In this document: positions 33,071 through 41,812 of the stretch, one piece after another
Position numbering within the stretch: the stretch's first letter is position 1
How the letters are laid out: every line of letters begins with the position of its first letter
DNA from: Paenibacillus oralis
GTDB lineage: Bacteria; Bacillota; Bacilli; Paenibacillales; Paenibacillaceae
DNA length: 64,000 nt
Assembly: GCF_003863965.1 (NCBI RefSeq)
Contig: NZ_RRCN01000001.1
Coordinates: forward strand, 5,352,304 to 5,416,303
Direction of reading: 5' to 3'
Notes under the pieces: model-generated
What the model was told of the DNA's origin: nothing
Database searches by the model: none
The model's input: only the letters and a program-made list of their open reading frames with translations
Position numbers and translations under genes: made by a program

Positions 33071-33743
33071 TCAGTTTATCTGGGTCATTTTCCCGTATCT
33101 TTGCATGGCGACGTTTGTGGTGGGGCATATTTTCCGCTACCGCTACGATCAGTTTAACTGGACGGCCAAATCCAGCGAATTCATCGAGAAAAAACAGCTG
33201 ATGATCGGCAGCCTGCTGTTTCATGTCGGCATTATTCCGGTCATCATGGGCCATATCGCCGGTCTGGGCATTCCGAAATCGTGGATGAACGCCATCGGGG
33301 TGAACGATCATTTGTACCATATGGGCGCGATGTATGTCGGCGGGCTCTTCGGCGTCTTCACGTTGGCGGGAATGCTGCTCTTGACGGCGCGCCGCCTAAC
33401 GACCAAAACGGTACGCCGCTTAAGCTCGACTTCGGATATGATCGTAAACTTGCTGCTGTTGTTTATCGTATTTATGGGCATGTTCTCCACCCTGGTAACG
33501 AACAAAGTTCAGCCGGAGTTCGATTACCGGGACACGATTTCGATCTGGTTCCGCAACCTGGTGATCTTCCGGCCGGAGGCTTCCTACATGGTGGATGTCC
33601 CGCTTTCGTTTCAGATCCACATTTTGGCGGGCTTCCTGATCTTTGCCCTATGGCCGTTTACCCGTTTGGTTCACGTCTGGAGCGTACCCTTGAATTATGT
33701 CCGGAGAAGCTATATCCTTTATAGGAAGCATCGTCAGCATTAA
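33057..33743 (+). CDS. narI: Respiratory nitrate reductase gamma subunit (cytochrome b)
   Basis: A 228-residue membrane protein with five predicted helices. It oxidises menaquinol and passes electrons through two b haems to NarH. Candidate haem-ligand histidines are in FVVGHIFRYRYDQFNW (N-terminal) and in HILAGFLIFALWPFTRLVHVWSVP (C-terminal), both typical of NarI. ATG inside the last codons of narJ, with GCAGGAGGTG as RBS. Last of the narGHJI operon; nreABC begins 36 bases later and may be co-transcribed. Confidence 0.95.
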   Translation: MNLINQFIWVIFPYLCMATFVVGHIFRYRYDQFNWTAKSSEFIEKKQLMIGSLLFHVGIIPVIMGHIAGLGIPKSWMNAIGVNDHLYHMGAMYVGGLFGVFTLAGMLLLTARRLTTKTVRRLSSTSDMIVNLLLLFIVFMGMFSTLVTNKVQPEFDYRDTISIWFRNLVIFRPEASYMVDVPLSFQIHILAGFLIFALWPFTRLVHVWSVPLNYVRRSYILYRKHRQH

Positions 33744-33779
33744 GCTGGATCGTTGGAATAGAATTAGGGAGCCGTGGAT

Positions 33780-34241
33780 ATGAATTCTTCCTCCAGTCAG
33801 TACCAGGCAATAATAGATCGCTTGAAAAAGCAAATGGGCTACGATTTCGTATCGCTCGCCTTCGCCGAATCGGCCGTGAACGATTTCGTCCTCACCTGGA
33901 AATATGTATCGGGTAATTTAAACAACCGCTATAAACGCATCGTCCTTCAATCGGGAAAAGGGATTGCCGGCATCGTCTTCAAGACCGGCAGTCCCATGCT
34001 CGTTTCCAATGTTGCCAAGGAATTGAATCCGCCGGATCTGTTCAATTATCCGATCGTCGTTTCGGAGCGGCTGACCAGCCTGGCGGCGATTCCTTTGTAT
34101 TTGGCGGATCGCGTGGAAGGCGTGCTGCTCGTTGGCTACCGCGGGGAGCGGCGCATGACGGACGAGGCGTTTCGGCATTTGCATGAAGCGCTGCACGGCA
34201 AGTTTGGCGAATTTGATGTAAAGGAGTTGACACCCCAGTGA
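33780..34241 (+). CDS. nreA: NreA-like GAF-domain nitrate receptor
   Basis: About 153 residues from the ATG at 33780 (GGGAG eight bases upstream; a GTG two codons earlier is too close to it). The whole protein is one GAF domain: KQMGYDFVSLAFAES, GKGIAGIVFKTGSPMLVSN and TSLAAIPLYLADRVEGVLLVGYRGERRMTD. In staphylococci NreA binds nitrate and controls the NreB kinase. Position directly between narI and nreB, with a GTGA overlap to nreB, supports the same role. Confidence 0.88.
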   Translation: MNSSSSQYQAIIDRLKKQMGYDFVSLAFAESAVNDFVLTWKYVSGNLNNRYKRIVLQSGKGIAGIVFKTGSPMLVSNVAKELNPPDLFNYPIVVSERLTSLAAIPLYLADRVEGVLLVGYRGERRMTDEAFRHLHEALHGKFGEFDVKELTPQ

Positions 34242-35296
34242 TCCGGCCGCCTGCGAATATTCCGTTCGAATTGCTCATGAGCCTGTATGAACACAGCTCG
34301 GATGCGATTGTATTCTTCGATAAGCAGCACCGGGTGATAGCGATGAATCCGCAGGCCGAGGCCATCTTGGATCCCCGGGTGCTGGAGCAGCCGGCCGAGC
34401 CGGACAGCAACTCGTTTTGCTTCACGTGCGCGGGCTATACGAGCGAAGATGAGCTGATGTCGTGCCTGAATTGTTATCTCGCCGATACACAGAAGGATTT
34501 CAGCTCGTTCCAGCTGTTTTTGGAGACCAAAAATAAAGAGGTTGTCCCATACTCCGCCAGCTTTCAAACCGTTGATGCGGAATCGGGAATTCGGGTGTTG
34601 ATGCTGCGCAATCTGACGAATCAATGGATGACGCAGCAGACGCTCAACCGCAACAAGATGACGAAAAGCATTATTAAAGCGCAGGAGGACGAACGCAAGC
34701 GGATTTCCCGCGAGCTGCACGACAGCGTAGCTCAGGAGCTAATCAGCTCGCTGGTCGACCTGCGGGTATTGAAATATTTCAAGGTGCAGGATGAGGCCCT
34801 GCAGAAAATACGGCAAACCGAGGCTTCCTTGACCAGGCTGCTGGAACAAATCCGCAACCTGTCGGTGGAGCTGCGGCCGGCCTCGCTGGACGATCTCGGA
34901 CTGGACGCCGCCTTTCGTTCGCACTTTAAATGGATTGAGAAAAATTACGGCGTGTTGGTTCATTTTAACGCGGAACTGGGCGGCCGGCGCTTTAACAGCG
35001 AAATCGAAACGGTCGTTTACCGGGTTTGCCAGGAATCGGTGTTAAACGCCTTGAAATATGCCGATGTCGACGAGATCGACGTCCGGCTGTTTGCGTCGGA
35101 GCATACCCTGGAGCTGGTCGTTGCCGACCAAGGCCATGGATTTAACGTCAATACGCGCGATCCGAAAGGGACCGGGCTTGGTTTATACGGAATGAAGGAG
35201 CGGACGGAGCTCGTGGGCGGTGAGCTTTCCGTCGAGTCGAAGCCGGGCAAAGGAACAACGGTTCAACTTAGGGTTCCGCTCGGAGAAGCCCGGTAA
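34238..35296 (+). CDS. nreB: Oxygen-sensing histidine kinase NreB
   Basis: A 352-residue cytoplasmic kinase without membrane helices. The PAS domain carries Cys61, Cys64, Cys76 and Cys79 (C-x2-C-x11-C-x2-C), the ligands of the oxygen-labile [4Fe-4S] cluster of NreB. The dimerisation/phosphoacceptor domain is HisKA_3 type with ERKRISRELHDSVAQEL (phospho-His161). The ATP domain has the VCQESVLNALKYADVDEIDV N box and GTGLGLYGMKERTEL. Active without oxygen, it phosphorylates NreC. GTG start in the nreA stop codon. Confidence 0.94.
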   Translation: MIRPPANIPFELLMSLYEHSSDAIVFFDKQHRVIAMNPQAEAILDPRVLEQPAEPDSNSFCFTCAGYTSEDELMSCLNCYLADTQKDFSSFQLFLETKNKEVVPYSASFQTVDAESGIRVLMLRNLTNQWMTQQTLNRNKMTKSIIKAQEDERKRISRELHDSVAQELISSLVDLRVLKYFKVQDEALQKIRQTEASLTRLLEQIRNLSVELRPASLDDLGLDAAFRSHFKWIEKNYGVLVHFNAELGGRRFNSEIETVVYRVCQESVLNALKYADVDEIDVRLFASEHTLELVVADQGHGFNVNTRDPKGTGLGLYGMKERTELVGGELSVESKPGKGTTVQLRVPLGEAR

Positions 35297-35353
35297 GGCG
35301 CTTAAGCAAAGGTTAAGCGGAGAGAATACATCAAGGACGGGGAGGATTGCGCA

Positions 35354-36001
35354 GTGAAAGTGTTAATTGCGGATGATCATGCCGTTGTCAGAAGCGGGTT
35401 TGCGATGATCATCAATTTTCAAGAGGATATGGAAGTCGTGGCTACGGCGGCGGATGGCCTGGAAGCGTACAAAATGGTCGCCAAGCACCGGCCCGACATT
35501 CTGCTGATGGACCTCAGCATGCCTCCCGGGGAAAGCGGCCTGATCGCCACGGCCAAGATCAACGAGGATTTTCCCGAAACCAAGATCATCATTCTGACGA
35601 TGCATGACGACGAGGAATATTTATTCCATGTGCTTAAGAACGGCGCGCGCGGCTATGTGCTGAAAAATTCGCCGGACGAGCAGCTCGTCACCGCTATTCG
35701 TATGGTGTATCAGGGCGGCGTTTATATCCATCCCAAACTTGCCACCTCCCTTGTCCGGGAGTTCATCGCCCATAATCAACAGCTAGATGAGGCCAGTCCT
35801 TACCAATTGCTATCGACCCGCGAAATCGAAATTTTGCCGCTCGTCGCCAAAGGGTACGGGAATAAGGAGATCGCCGAAATGCTGCATATCTCCGTCAAAA
35901 CCGTGGAAGCCCACAAAGCGAAAATGATGGAAAAGCTGAATCTGAAAACAAGACCGGAGCTGGTGGAATACGCGCTCAAAAAAAAGCTCCTGGAATTTTA
36001 A
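35354..36001 (+). CDS. nreC: LuxR-type response regulator NreC
   Basis: A 215-residue NarL/FixJ-family regulator. The receiver domain has the acid pocket ADDHA, phospho-Asp53 (LLMDLSMPPG) and the invariant Lys in YVLKNSPDEQL. The C-terminal GerE helix-turn-helix is LSTREIEILPLVAKGYGNKEIAEMLHISVKTVEAHKAKMMEKLNLKTR. Phosphorylated by NreB, it should activate narG and the nitrate transporter gene. GTG start with GGGGAGG upstream, 57 bases after nreB. Confidence 0.94.
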   Translation: MKVLIADDHAVVRSGFAMIINFQEDMEVVATAADGLEAYKMVAKHRPDILLMDLSMPPGESGLIATAKINEDFPETKIIILTMHDDEEYLFHVLKNGARGYVLKNSPDEQLVTAIRMVYQGGVYIHPKLATSLVREFIAHNQQLDEASPYQLLSTREIEILPLVAKGYGNKEIAEMLHISVKTVEAHKAKMMEKLNLKTRPELVEYALKKKLLEF

Positions 36002-36016
36002 CGGAGGCTGGATTTC

Positions 36017-36535
36017 ATGGAACAAGGAACGTTGCAAAACGAAGCGCCCGCCATGCGCATCCTGGAAAACGAGCACCGCTATTTGGCGCATCTGATGAAC
36101 GAGTGGCACGCGATCGTATTGGGGCTCCAGAATGACCGGTATACGCCTGAGCAAGCCAAGGGTGAGTTAGTCCGTTTACGCAAGCTGCTGAACGATTTCA
36201 AAGCGCCTCTGCGCAAACATTTTCAGAAGGAAGAGGCCTATTTTTTTCCAAGGTTGGGGCAACATATTGGATATGAGCAAGGTCCGATCGTTTCGATCGA
36301 AAATGAGCATGAAGAAGTCTTTGCCTACATCGATCATTTCCTTCATTATTCCGACGGTGAGTTCACGCTTGAGCAAATGAAGGCTCTTTCGCGGGATGCG
36401 GGCGAGGCCTTTGAAATCTTGACCGTCCATTTCGTCAAGGAAGAAACGGTGCTGTTTCCGATGACCGAGAAGGTCATGCGCAAAGCCGAACAAGAGCAGT
36501 TGTATAGGGAAATGTATAACTTAATTGTTGAATAG
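36017..36535 (+). CDS. Hemerythrin-like HHE-domain protein
   Basis: A 172-residue four-helix protein. Potential di-iron ligands follow the hemerythrin HHE pattern: His in ENEHRYLAHLM, His and Glu in LRKHFQKEEAYFFP, His/Glu in SIENEHEEVF, and His/Glu in LTVHFVKEETVLFPM. It could bind oxygen or NO or act in iron-sulfur cluster repair like ScdA/RIC, but it lacks the ScdA N-terminal domain. It lies 15 bases after nreC, before a terminator, so it is probably co-expressed with the nitrate sensor genes and may deal with NO made during nitrate respiration. That role is inferred. Confidence 0.82.
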   Translation: MEQGTLQNEAPAMRILENEHRYLAHLMNEWHAIVLGLQNDRYTPEQAKGELVRLRKLLNDFKAPLRKHFQKEEAYFFPRLGQHIGYEQGPIVSIENEHEEVFAYIDHFLHYSDGEFTLEQMKALSRDAGEAFEILTVHFVKEETVLFPMTEKVMRKAEQEQLYREMYNLIVE

Positions 36536-36554
36536 TCCCTATATATCAATGAGC

Positions 36555-36590
36555 AGCCCATAACCATCAATTGATGATTATGGGCTTTTT
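36555..36590 (+). terminator. Terminator of the nar-nre region
   Basis: AGCCCATAA-CCATCAA pairs with TTGATG-A-TTATGGGCT, then TTTTT. Confidence 0.88.
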
Positions 36591-36639
36591 CGTGTCGAAA
36601 TGGTTACATAAGGGAGTTTCTTGGGCGGATCGGGGGAAA

Positions 36640-36659
36640 TCCCTATTCAGGCGTAGGGA
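36640..36659. promoter_or_regulatory. Inverted repeat ahead of the nitrate transporter gene
   Basis: TCCCTA-N8-TAGGGA, a perfect 6-base dyad. Its shape resembles NarL/NreC-type response-regulator sites. It lies about 90 bases before the likely start codon. Confidence 0.55.
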
Positions 36660-36729
36660 ACATATACGCTAAGATACGGGTGGGGAATCTGATTATGGTT
36701 CATTCAGTAATATGGGAAAGGTGATCTAT

Positions 36730-37926
36730 GTGATAAGAAAAGTTCAATTACCACTGCAAACGTTAAATCTCATCGTCGGTTTTGCCGTATGGGTGATCAT
36801 CTCTTCGCTCGTGTCGTTTATGGGCGAAGACATCAACATCCCGCCGGACAAGGTGGCGATCATCACGGCCATTCCGGTCGTGCTCGGTTCGGTACTTCGT
36901 ATACCCATCGGTTATTACACGAACATCTTTGGGGCCCGGATCGTCTTTTTGATCAGCTTCATTTTATTGCTGTTTCCGGTGTACTACATCAGCGAAGCGA
37001 AGTCATACGTGGATCTGATCATTGGCGGATTGTTCCTCGGGATCGGCGGCGCCGTGTTTTCCGTCGGCGTCACGTCGATTCCGAAATACTACCCTAAAGA
37101 ACGCCATGGCCTGGTGAACGGCGTATACGGATTAGGGAATTTGGGGACGGCCGTCACCTCATTTTCGGCGCCCGTTATCGCTACGCAAATCGGCTGGACG
37201 ATGACCGTGAAGCTGTATCTGATCTTGCTGCTGGTATTTGCGGCTTTGAATTTTCTCTTAGGCGACCGCAAGGAAGTCAAAGTGAAAACGTCAATGATGG
37301 AACAAATCAAAGGCGTCTACAAAAACGAAAAGCTGTGGCTGTTTTCGTTGCTCTATTTTATTACGTTTGGCTCGTTTGTCGCTTTTACCGTGTATTTGCC
37401 CAATTTCCTCGTCACGAACTTTGGCCTGGACAAAGTTGACGCAGGGATGCGGACGGCCGGCTTCATCGCGCTTGCTACGTTCATGCGCCCGGTTGGCGGT
37501 TGGCTGGCGGACCGCTTTAACGCGCTGTATCTGCTGGTCGGCGTCTTTTCGGCCTTTACGCTGGCCGCGATCGTGTTGGCCTTCTCGCCGACGTTTACCT
37601 TATATACGGTCGGTTGCCTCGTTATCGCGATCGCCGCGGGGTGCGGGAATGGGGTGATCTTTAAGCTGGTGCCGCAATATTTCAACAAGCAGGCCGGCAT
37701 CGTCAACGGGATCGTCTCGATGATGGGCGGACTTGGCGGATTTTTCCCGCCGCTGCTATTGTCTTACATCCATTCCGTAACCGGACAGTATTCGATTGGA
37801 TTTATGCTGTTGTCGCAGGTGGCGCTGGCCAGTGTGATCCTCGTTCTCTGGATGCTCTACCATGACAAGGCGAGCTTGCCAGCGGAAACGACCAGTTCAG
37901 CAATTAAAAAGATAGCCGATTTTTAG
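36730..37926 (+). CDS. narT: Nitrate/nitrite MFS transporter, NarK/NarT type
   Basis: About 398 residues from the GTG at 36730 (AAAGGTGA six bases upstream; the ATG at 36712 has no RBS). Twelve helices. The nitrate-signature motifs are recognisable: GLFLGIGGAVFSVGVTSIPKYYPKERHGLVNGVYGLGNLGTAV in the first half and AAGCGNGVIFKLVPQYFNKQAGIVNGIVSMMGGLGGFFPPLLL in the second. Conserved arginines appear in VLRIPIGYYTN and FMRPVGGWLADRF. It imports nitrate and/or exports nitrite. Closest in arrangement to staphylococcal narT near nreABC. Confidence 0.92.
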   Translation: MIRKVQLPLQTLNLIVGFAVWVIISSLVSFMGEDINIPPDKVAIITAIPVVLGSVLRIPIGYYTNIFGARIVFLISFILLLFPVYYISEAKSYVDLIIGGLFLGIGGAVFSVGVTSIPKYYPKERHGLVNGVYGLGNLGTAVTSFSAPVIATQIGWTMTVKLYLILLLVFAALNFLLGDRKEVKVKTSMMEQIKGVYKNEKLWLFSLLYFITFGSFVAFTVYLPNFLVTNFGLDKVDAGMRTAGFIALATFMRPVGGWLADRFNALYLLVGVFSAFTLAAIVLAFSPTFTLYTVGCLVIAIAAGCGNGVIFKLVPQYFNKQAGIVNGIVSMMGGLGGFFPPLLLSYIHSVTGQYSIGFMLLSQVALASVILVLWMLYHDKASLPAETTSSAIKKIADF

Positions 37927-37930
37927 GAGA

Positions 37931-37972
37931 ACAGCCTTGGCCGATCGTCAACCATCGGGCCAAGGCTGTATT
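37931..37972 (+). terminator. Hairpin after narT
   Basis: ACAGCCTTGGCC with GGCCAAGGCTGT, followed by ATTATATT. It lies between convergent genes. Confidence 0.7.
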
Positions 37973-37987
37973 ATATTGCGCGATTAT

Positions 37988-38851
37988 TTAGATCACGTAA
38001 AAAAATTCCTTCGCCCCCGTTTGCTTAACGCCAAATTCGAAGGTATCCTGGCGCAGCCCCCGGCGCATTGTCTCGAGCGACAAAATATCGGCCGGAGGAA
38101 TATTCCCCAGGTGCACATCCGACCCGAATTTCCGCAGCAGCAGCACTTGTTGATGCTTCAGCGGGGCCTCCCACATCAGCCTGCGGGAATCGGGCACAAA
38201 TTCGAGGATATTGTCGACAATGTCCATGCGGCAATCGCCGTTATCATCGAAAATGCCGACGCCGCATCCCGATTCGCGGGCTTCTACGGTCATCAATTCG
38301 GCGCCGGCCTCCAGGTCGGCCTCCTGAGTCTCCGCCAGATGTGTGGCATCGATGAGCGACCCGGTCAACTTTTTGCCGAATTCCGTAACGACCCGGAGTC
38401 CGTGTTTTTTGCCTTCCTGAATCAGTTCGGTGCGTTTTTTGCGGGGAAGGTCGATCGTTCCGTCGGATACCTCAATCCCGTTGAAACCGAGGCTGCAGAC
38501 CGCGTCAAAGAAAGCCGGAACGACGTCTTGCTGTACGGCCGTTTCCAGCAGCGTGCCGCCGGGCATTACCATCAGACCGTGCCGTTTGGCCAAGTTGATC
38601 TTATATAACAGCAGCTCCGTGCTGTACAGCGGGGTCGTGCCAAAGCCGAATTTAACGCAATCGACATAGGGGGAACCCAGTTCGATAAAATCCGCAAACG
38701 CATTTCTGCCCAATCCTTTATCGATGATCATCGTGAGGCCGCGGCTCATTGCCTCCAACGGTTGACGGTTGCCCTCGCCAGGGGCTTGATGGCGCAGTCC
38801 GCTCGGGTCGTTCAGCTCGGGGGGCCAAACTGTACGCAACGTACTATTCAT
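37988..38851 (-). CDS. comA: Phosphosulfolactate synthase (ComA family)
   Basis: A 287-residue TIM-barrel protein of the ComA/YitD family, which adds sulfite to phosphoenolpyruvate to give (R)-2-phospho-3-sulfolactate. Family blocks: MIIDKGLGRNAFADFIELGSPYVDCVKFGFGTTPLY, VMPGGTLLETAVQQ, GIEVSDGTIDLPRKKR, VTEFGKK, and EARESGCGVGIFDDNGDCR. An N-terminal extension of about 40 residues precedes the family core. With the phosphatase comB, 1.6 kb away on the other strand, it makes 3-sulfolactate. In Bacillus that compound accumulates in spores. RBS AATGAGGAG. Confidence 0.92.
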   Translation of the reverse strand: MNSTLRTVWPPELNDPSGLRHQAPGEGNRQPLEAMSRGLTMIIDKGLGRNAFADFIELGSPYVDCVKFGFGTTPLYSTELLLYKINLAKRHGLMVMPGGTLLETAVQQDVVPAFFDAVCSLGFNGIEVSDGTIDLPRKKRTELIQEGKKHGLRVVTEFGKKLTGSLIDATHLAETQEADLEAGAELMTVEARESGCGVGIFDDNGDCRMDIVDNILEFVPDSRRLMWEAPLKHQQVLLLRKFGSDVHLGNIPPADILSLETMRRGLRQDTFEFGVKQTGAKEFFYVI

Positions 38852-38960
38852 CTTGAAATCTCCTCATTTCTTTAAACTTATCTTGGATCCAATGTCATAG
38901 GCATATTATGCGTTTGCCCCCCGGCAGGTGCCCATCTTTTGGCAAAAGCGAATCGCGGAT

Positions 38961-40271
38961 TCAGCTGACTTTGCGCGGCGGCCGGATCAGGAAAAAGACC
39001 AGCCCCAGCGTAATCAACGATAAGACGGAGACGGAAATAAACACCAGATAATCCGAGCGATCCATCATCCAGCCGAATAACGGCGGTCCGAAGGCGACTC
39101 CTAAAAAACGCAGGCTGTTATATAGGGAAGTGATCATGCCCCGTTCGCTTTTTTGCACCGCCCCGGTAATGATCGTGTTTAGACAGGGCAGGAGCAGACC
39201 TGTGCCGATGCTGCTGACCGTAAGCAGGCCGATAAATAAGTAAATGTTTTTGAAGAAAAAAATCGTGGCCCCAAGGGCCAGCGTCATCAAAAGCAGCCCG
39301 ATATTTATAAGCCAGCGCATCAGCGTGCCTTTTTTCTTGATCAGACTCCCGGTCGTATAGGACGTAATGACCATGCCAAGCAGGGGAATCGCCAAAATCA
39401 AGCCTTTGACGACTCCGTCGATGTTGTAAGGCGGATCTTCCAATATGTTGGACAAATAAAACAGCACGCCGAACAAAATGAACAACCCCAAAGAACCGGC
39501 AAAAAAACAGGTGATCAGCCAACTGCCTTTTTTGCTGAAAATATCCCCGATTTTGTGAATGTATTTCCCCAGCTCCTGCTTCTGCTCATGTTTGGGTTCC
39601 TTAATCAAAAACAAGACAGCAAGCAAAGAAATAAGGCAAAACGCGGGGAACGCGAAAAAAGAAGCATACCAGGCGATTAAAACGAGCAGGGAACCGATAA
39701 TCGGACTAAGCACCTTCCCTGACCCGTTGGAGGCTTCGATCAATCCCAAGGCTTTACTCTCCGTGCCGCCTTTATAAAGGTCGCCAACCAGGGCCATCGC
39801 GATGGGAGCGGTGCCAGCGGCCGCCATCCCCTGGATCGCTCTGGCGGCAATTATCACCCCGTAGGAGTCCCAAATCGCTCCGAAGCCGGCCAGTACGCCC
39901 GCTCCGCCGTAGACGACCAAAGCGGGGATGATGATCATTTTCCGCCCAAACTGGTCGGATAAATAGCCGATCACTGGTATGAACAGTGCGGCGGCCAGAG
40001 AAAAAATCGAGATGACCAGGCTGCTCTGAAATTTGCTGATACCGAGCTGCCGCTGCATTTCCGGGAGCACGGGGACCAGCATCGAATTGCCGAACACCTG
40101 CACGATCGGAATGGTGGCGATAGCGATAAATTCCCAAATACGGCCTTTGGATTCGCTGCCGGACTTTTCTGCCGCCTCGTTTGACTCCATCTCTTTCAAT
40201 TTGCGGCCTGGAGTGAGGCTTATATCGCTTTCGAACGAAATATTCAGCTTGCGTGATTTGGTCTTTTCCAT
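38961..40271 (-). CDS. MFS transporter, YitG-like
   Basis: About 436 residues from the ATG at 40271 (GAGGAG upstream; the frame extends to 40307 without RBS). A hydrophilic N-terminal stretch of some 60 residues (KSRKLNISFESDISLTPGRKLKEMESNEAAEKSGSES) precedes 12 helices. Motif A: GYLSDQFGRKMIIIP. RAIQGMAAAGTAPIAMALVGDLY fits the DHA1 drug-exporter group. Position between comA and comB suggests export or handling of sulfolactate; in Bacillus a similar MFS gene (yitG) lies near the yitCD pair. Substrate not shown by sequence. Confidence 0.85.
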   Translation of the reverse strand: MEKTKSRKLNISFESDISLTPGRKLKEMESNEAAEKSGSESKGRIWEFIAIATIPIVQVFGNSMLVPVLPEMQRQLGISKFQSSLVISIFSLAAALFIPVIGYLSDQFGRKMIIIPALVVYGGAGVLAGFGAIWDSYGVIIAARAIQGMAAAGTAPIAMALVGDLYKGGTESKALGLIEASNGSGKVLSPIIGSLLVLIAWYASFFAFPAFCLISLLAVLFLIKEPKHEQKQELGKYIHKIGDIFSKKGSWLITCFFAGSLGLFILFGVLFYLSNILEDPPYNIDGVVKGLILAIPLLGMVITSYTTGSLIKKKGTLMRWLINIGLLLMTLALGATIFFFKNIYLFIGLLTVSSIGTGLLLPCLNTIITGAVQKSERGMITSLYNSLRFLGVAFGPPLFGWMMDRSDYLVFISVSVLSLITLGLVFFLIRPPRKVS

Positions 40272-40423
40272 GTGAATTAGCTCCTCAAATCGGCAAAATG
40301 TAAACACATAATTAACAAGTTCATTATTTGTTGTTTACACGGAAGGTATTCACTTTCATGTCCGTTGCACCATATAAGCCGGATTAGGCATAAGCTGATA
40401 ATGCTCGGGAAGAAGGGAGGAAC

Positions 40424-41122
40424 ATGTTGAATATCGAGATTATGCAGGGGGACGGCCGGACACCCGCGGCTTCGGATATCAACGTGGTGATTGACGTCAT
40501 AAGGGCATTTACGGTCGCTCATCTGGCATTCATTCATGGGGTTAAAGGTATCTTTCTTGCGGCGACGCTGGAGGAAGCTTTTTGCTTGAAAAAGGAAATG
40601 AGGGATCTTCTTCTGGCGGGAGAGGAAAAAGGGCTGCTTATTGACGGTTTTGATCTTGACAATTCCCCGGCGCGGATAGGGCGGGCCGACCTTCAAGGGA
40701 AGTTTTTGGTCCAGAAAACGACCAATGGCGTGAAAGCGGCGTTGCACGCTCTGGATGCCAAGCTCGTTTTGGTTACGGGGTTTTCAAACGCCAGGACAAC
40801 CGCCGAATATATTAAAAGGAATTGGCTAAAGTCCAATCCCGCCATCGGAGTCAACATCATTGCCTCGCATCCGACGGGGGACGACGACCTGGCCTGCGCG
40901 GAGTATATTTCCGGCATGCTTCGGGAAACCTTCGCTCCCTCGGCGGAAGAAACCAGGTTAAGGATACTTAGCTCCGAAGCGGCCCGCAAGTTTTATGATC
41001 CCGGCAAGCCGGAATTTTTGCCAGCGGACATGGAATTTTGCAGCACGGAGCTGCCTTCGGATTTCGTGATGGCGGTGAACCGCCGGAAGGGCATCCCTTT
41101 CGTGGAGAAAGTTATAGTTTGA
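40424..41122 (+). CDS. comB: 2-phosphosulfolactate phosphatase (ComB family)
   Basis: A 232-residue ComB/YitC-like Mg-dependent phosphatase that removes phosphate from 2-phosphosulfolactate. Motifs: NVVIDVIRAFTVAHLAFIHG, LDNSPARIGRADLQGKFLVQKTTNGVKAAL, SHPTGDDDLACAEYI and the C-terminal PSDFVMAVNRRKGIPFVEKV. Divergent from the MFS gene, with a 150-base gap and RBS AAGGGAGG. Together with comA it makes 3-sulfolactate from PEP and sulfite. A terminator follows. Confidence 0.92.
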   Translation: MLNIEIMQGDGRTPAASDINVVIDVIRAFTVAHLAFIHGVKGIFLAATLEEAFCLKKEMRDLLLAGEEKGLLIDGFDLDNSPARIGRADLQGKFLVQKTTNGVKAALHALDAKLVLVTGFSNARTTAEYIKRNWLKSNPAIGVNIIASHPTGDDDLACAEYISGMLRETFAPSAEETRLRILSSEAARKFYDPGKPEFLPADMEFCSTELPSDFVMAVNRRKGIPFVEKVIV

Positions 41123-41128
41123 ATGGAT

Positions 41129-41178
41129 GGAGAATAACGATTTTTGGGGGCAACTTTATCGTTATTCTCCTTTGCTTT
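41129..41178. terminator. Terminator after comB
   Basis: GGAGAATAACGAT (41129-41141) with ATCGTTATTCTCC (41158-41170), then TTTGCTTTTTT. It separates convergent genes. Confidence 0.9.
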
Positions 41179-41179
41179 T

Positions 41180-41686
41180 TTATTCGGGCTTTTTAACGAG
41201 CAGCGGCGGTGGGACAAGCCAGCCCTTTTCTTTGTTTAAGCGAAGAATCCGCAGGCCGAATCCGGTTTTGGTGGTGTGATATTTGGCAAATAACGCGCCG
41301 ATGTCCTCCCGGATGGACATGCCCATCGCCGCGCTGCATCCCGCCAATCCTGCCGCGATATCCATGGCGAGCTTTGCGCCGATTTCCGGATCGGCAAACC
41401 GGGCCCCGGCCGGGATATCTTCCAGCTTGGCTTCCGGGCGTTCCGGCAGCATGGGAGGCGGCGTAATGCCGGCCTCGCTGAGCAGTTTGTCGAGCTCTTT
41501 GATTTCGAGCTTGGCTTGATCGATCAAATCGCCGAGCAATTCTTTCAGCTCCTTATCGCCGGCATGATAAGTATACGCTTGATAACACGACAGTATCATT
41601 TTCGCTCCCATCGAGCTTTCCCAAATCGTAAATATTTCTCCGTAATGCATCGGTTCATTTTTCGGATTGCCATCCAATACGCCCAT
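41180..41686 (-). CDS. DUF3231 family protein (coat-like helical bundle)
   Basis: A 168-residue protein with a strong RBS (TAAGGAG). The build is that of DUF3231: MHYGEIFTIWESSMGAKMILSCYQAYTYHAGDKELKELLGDLIDQAKLEIKELDKLLSEAGI, then PPPMLPERPEAKLEDIPAGARFADPEI, and a second helix pair with ALFAKYHTTKTGFGLRILRLNKEKGWLVPPPL. These proteins are ferritin-like bundles related to the CotF/coat group and common in Bacillales. Third member of this type in the window. Function unproven. Confidence 0.85.
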   Translation of the reverse strand: MGVLDGNPKNEPMHYGEIFTIWESSMGAKMILSCYQAYTYHAGDKELKELLGDLIDQAKLEIKELDKLLSEAGITPPPMLPERPEAKLEDIPAGARFADPEIGAKLAMDIAAGLAGCSAAMGMSIREDIGALFAKYHTTKTGFGLRILRLNKEKGWLVPPPLLVKKPE

Positions 41687-41812
41687 TGTTTTAACTCCTT
41701 AAATTTATTTTTGGTTAAACAGGACTATTATGCCCAATTGCCGCGAAATCTTTTTTGATCGCAGGCACTTTTTGTTTGCTTCATGTGTTATAAAACATAG
41801 AAAAACAAGGAG

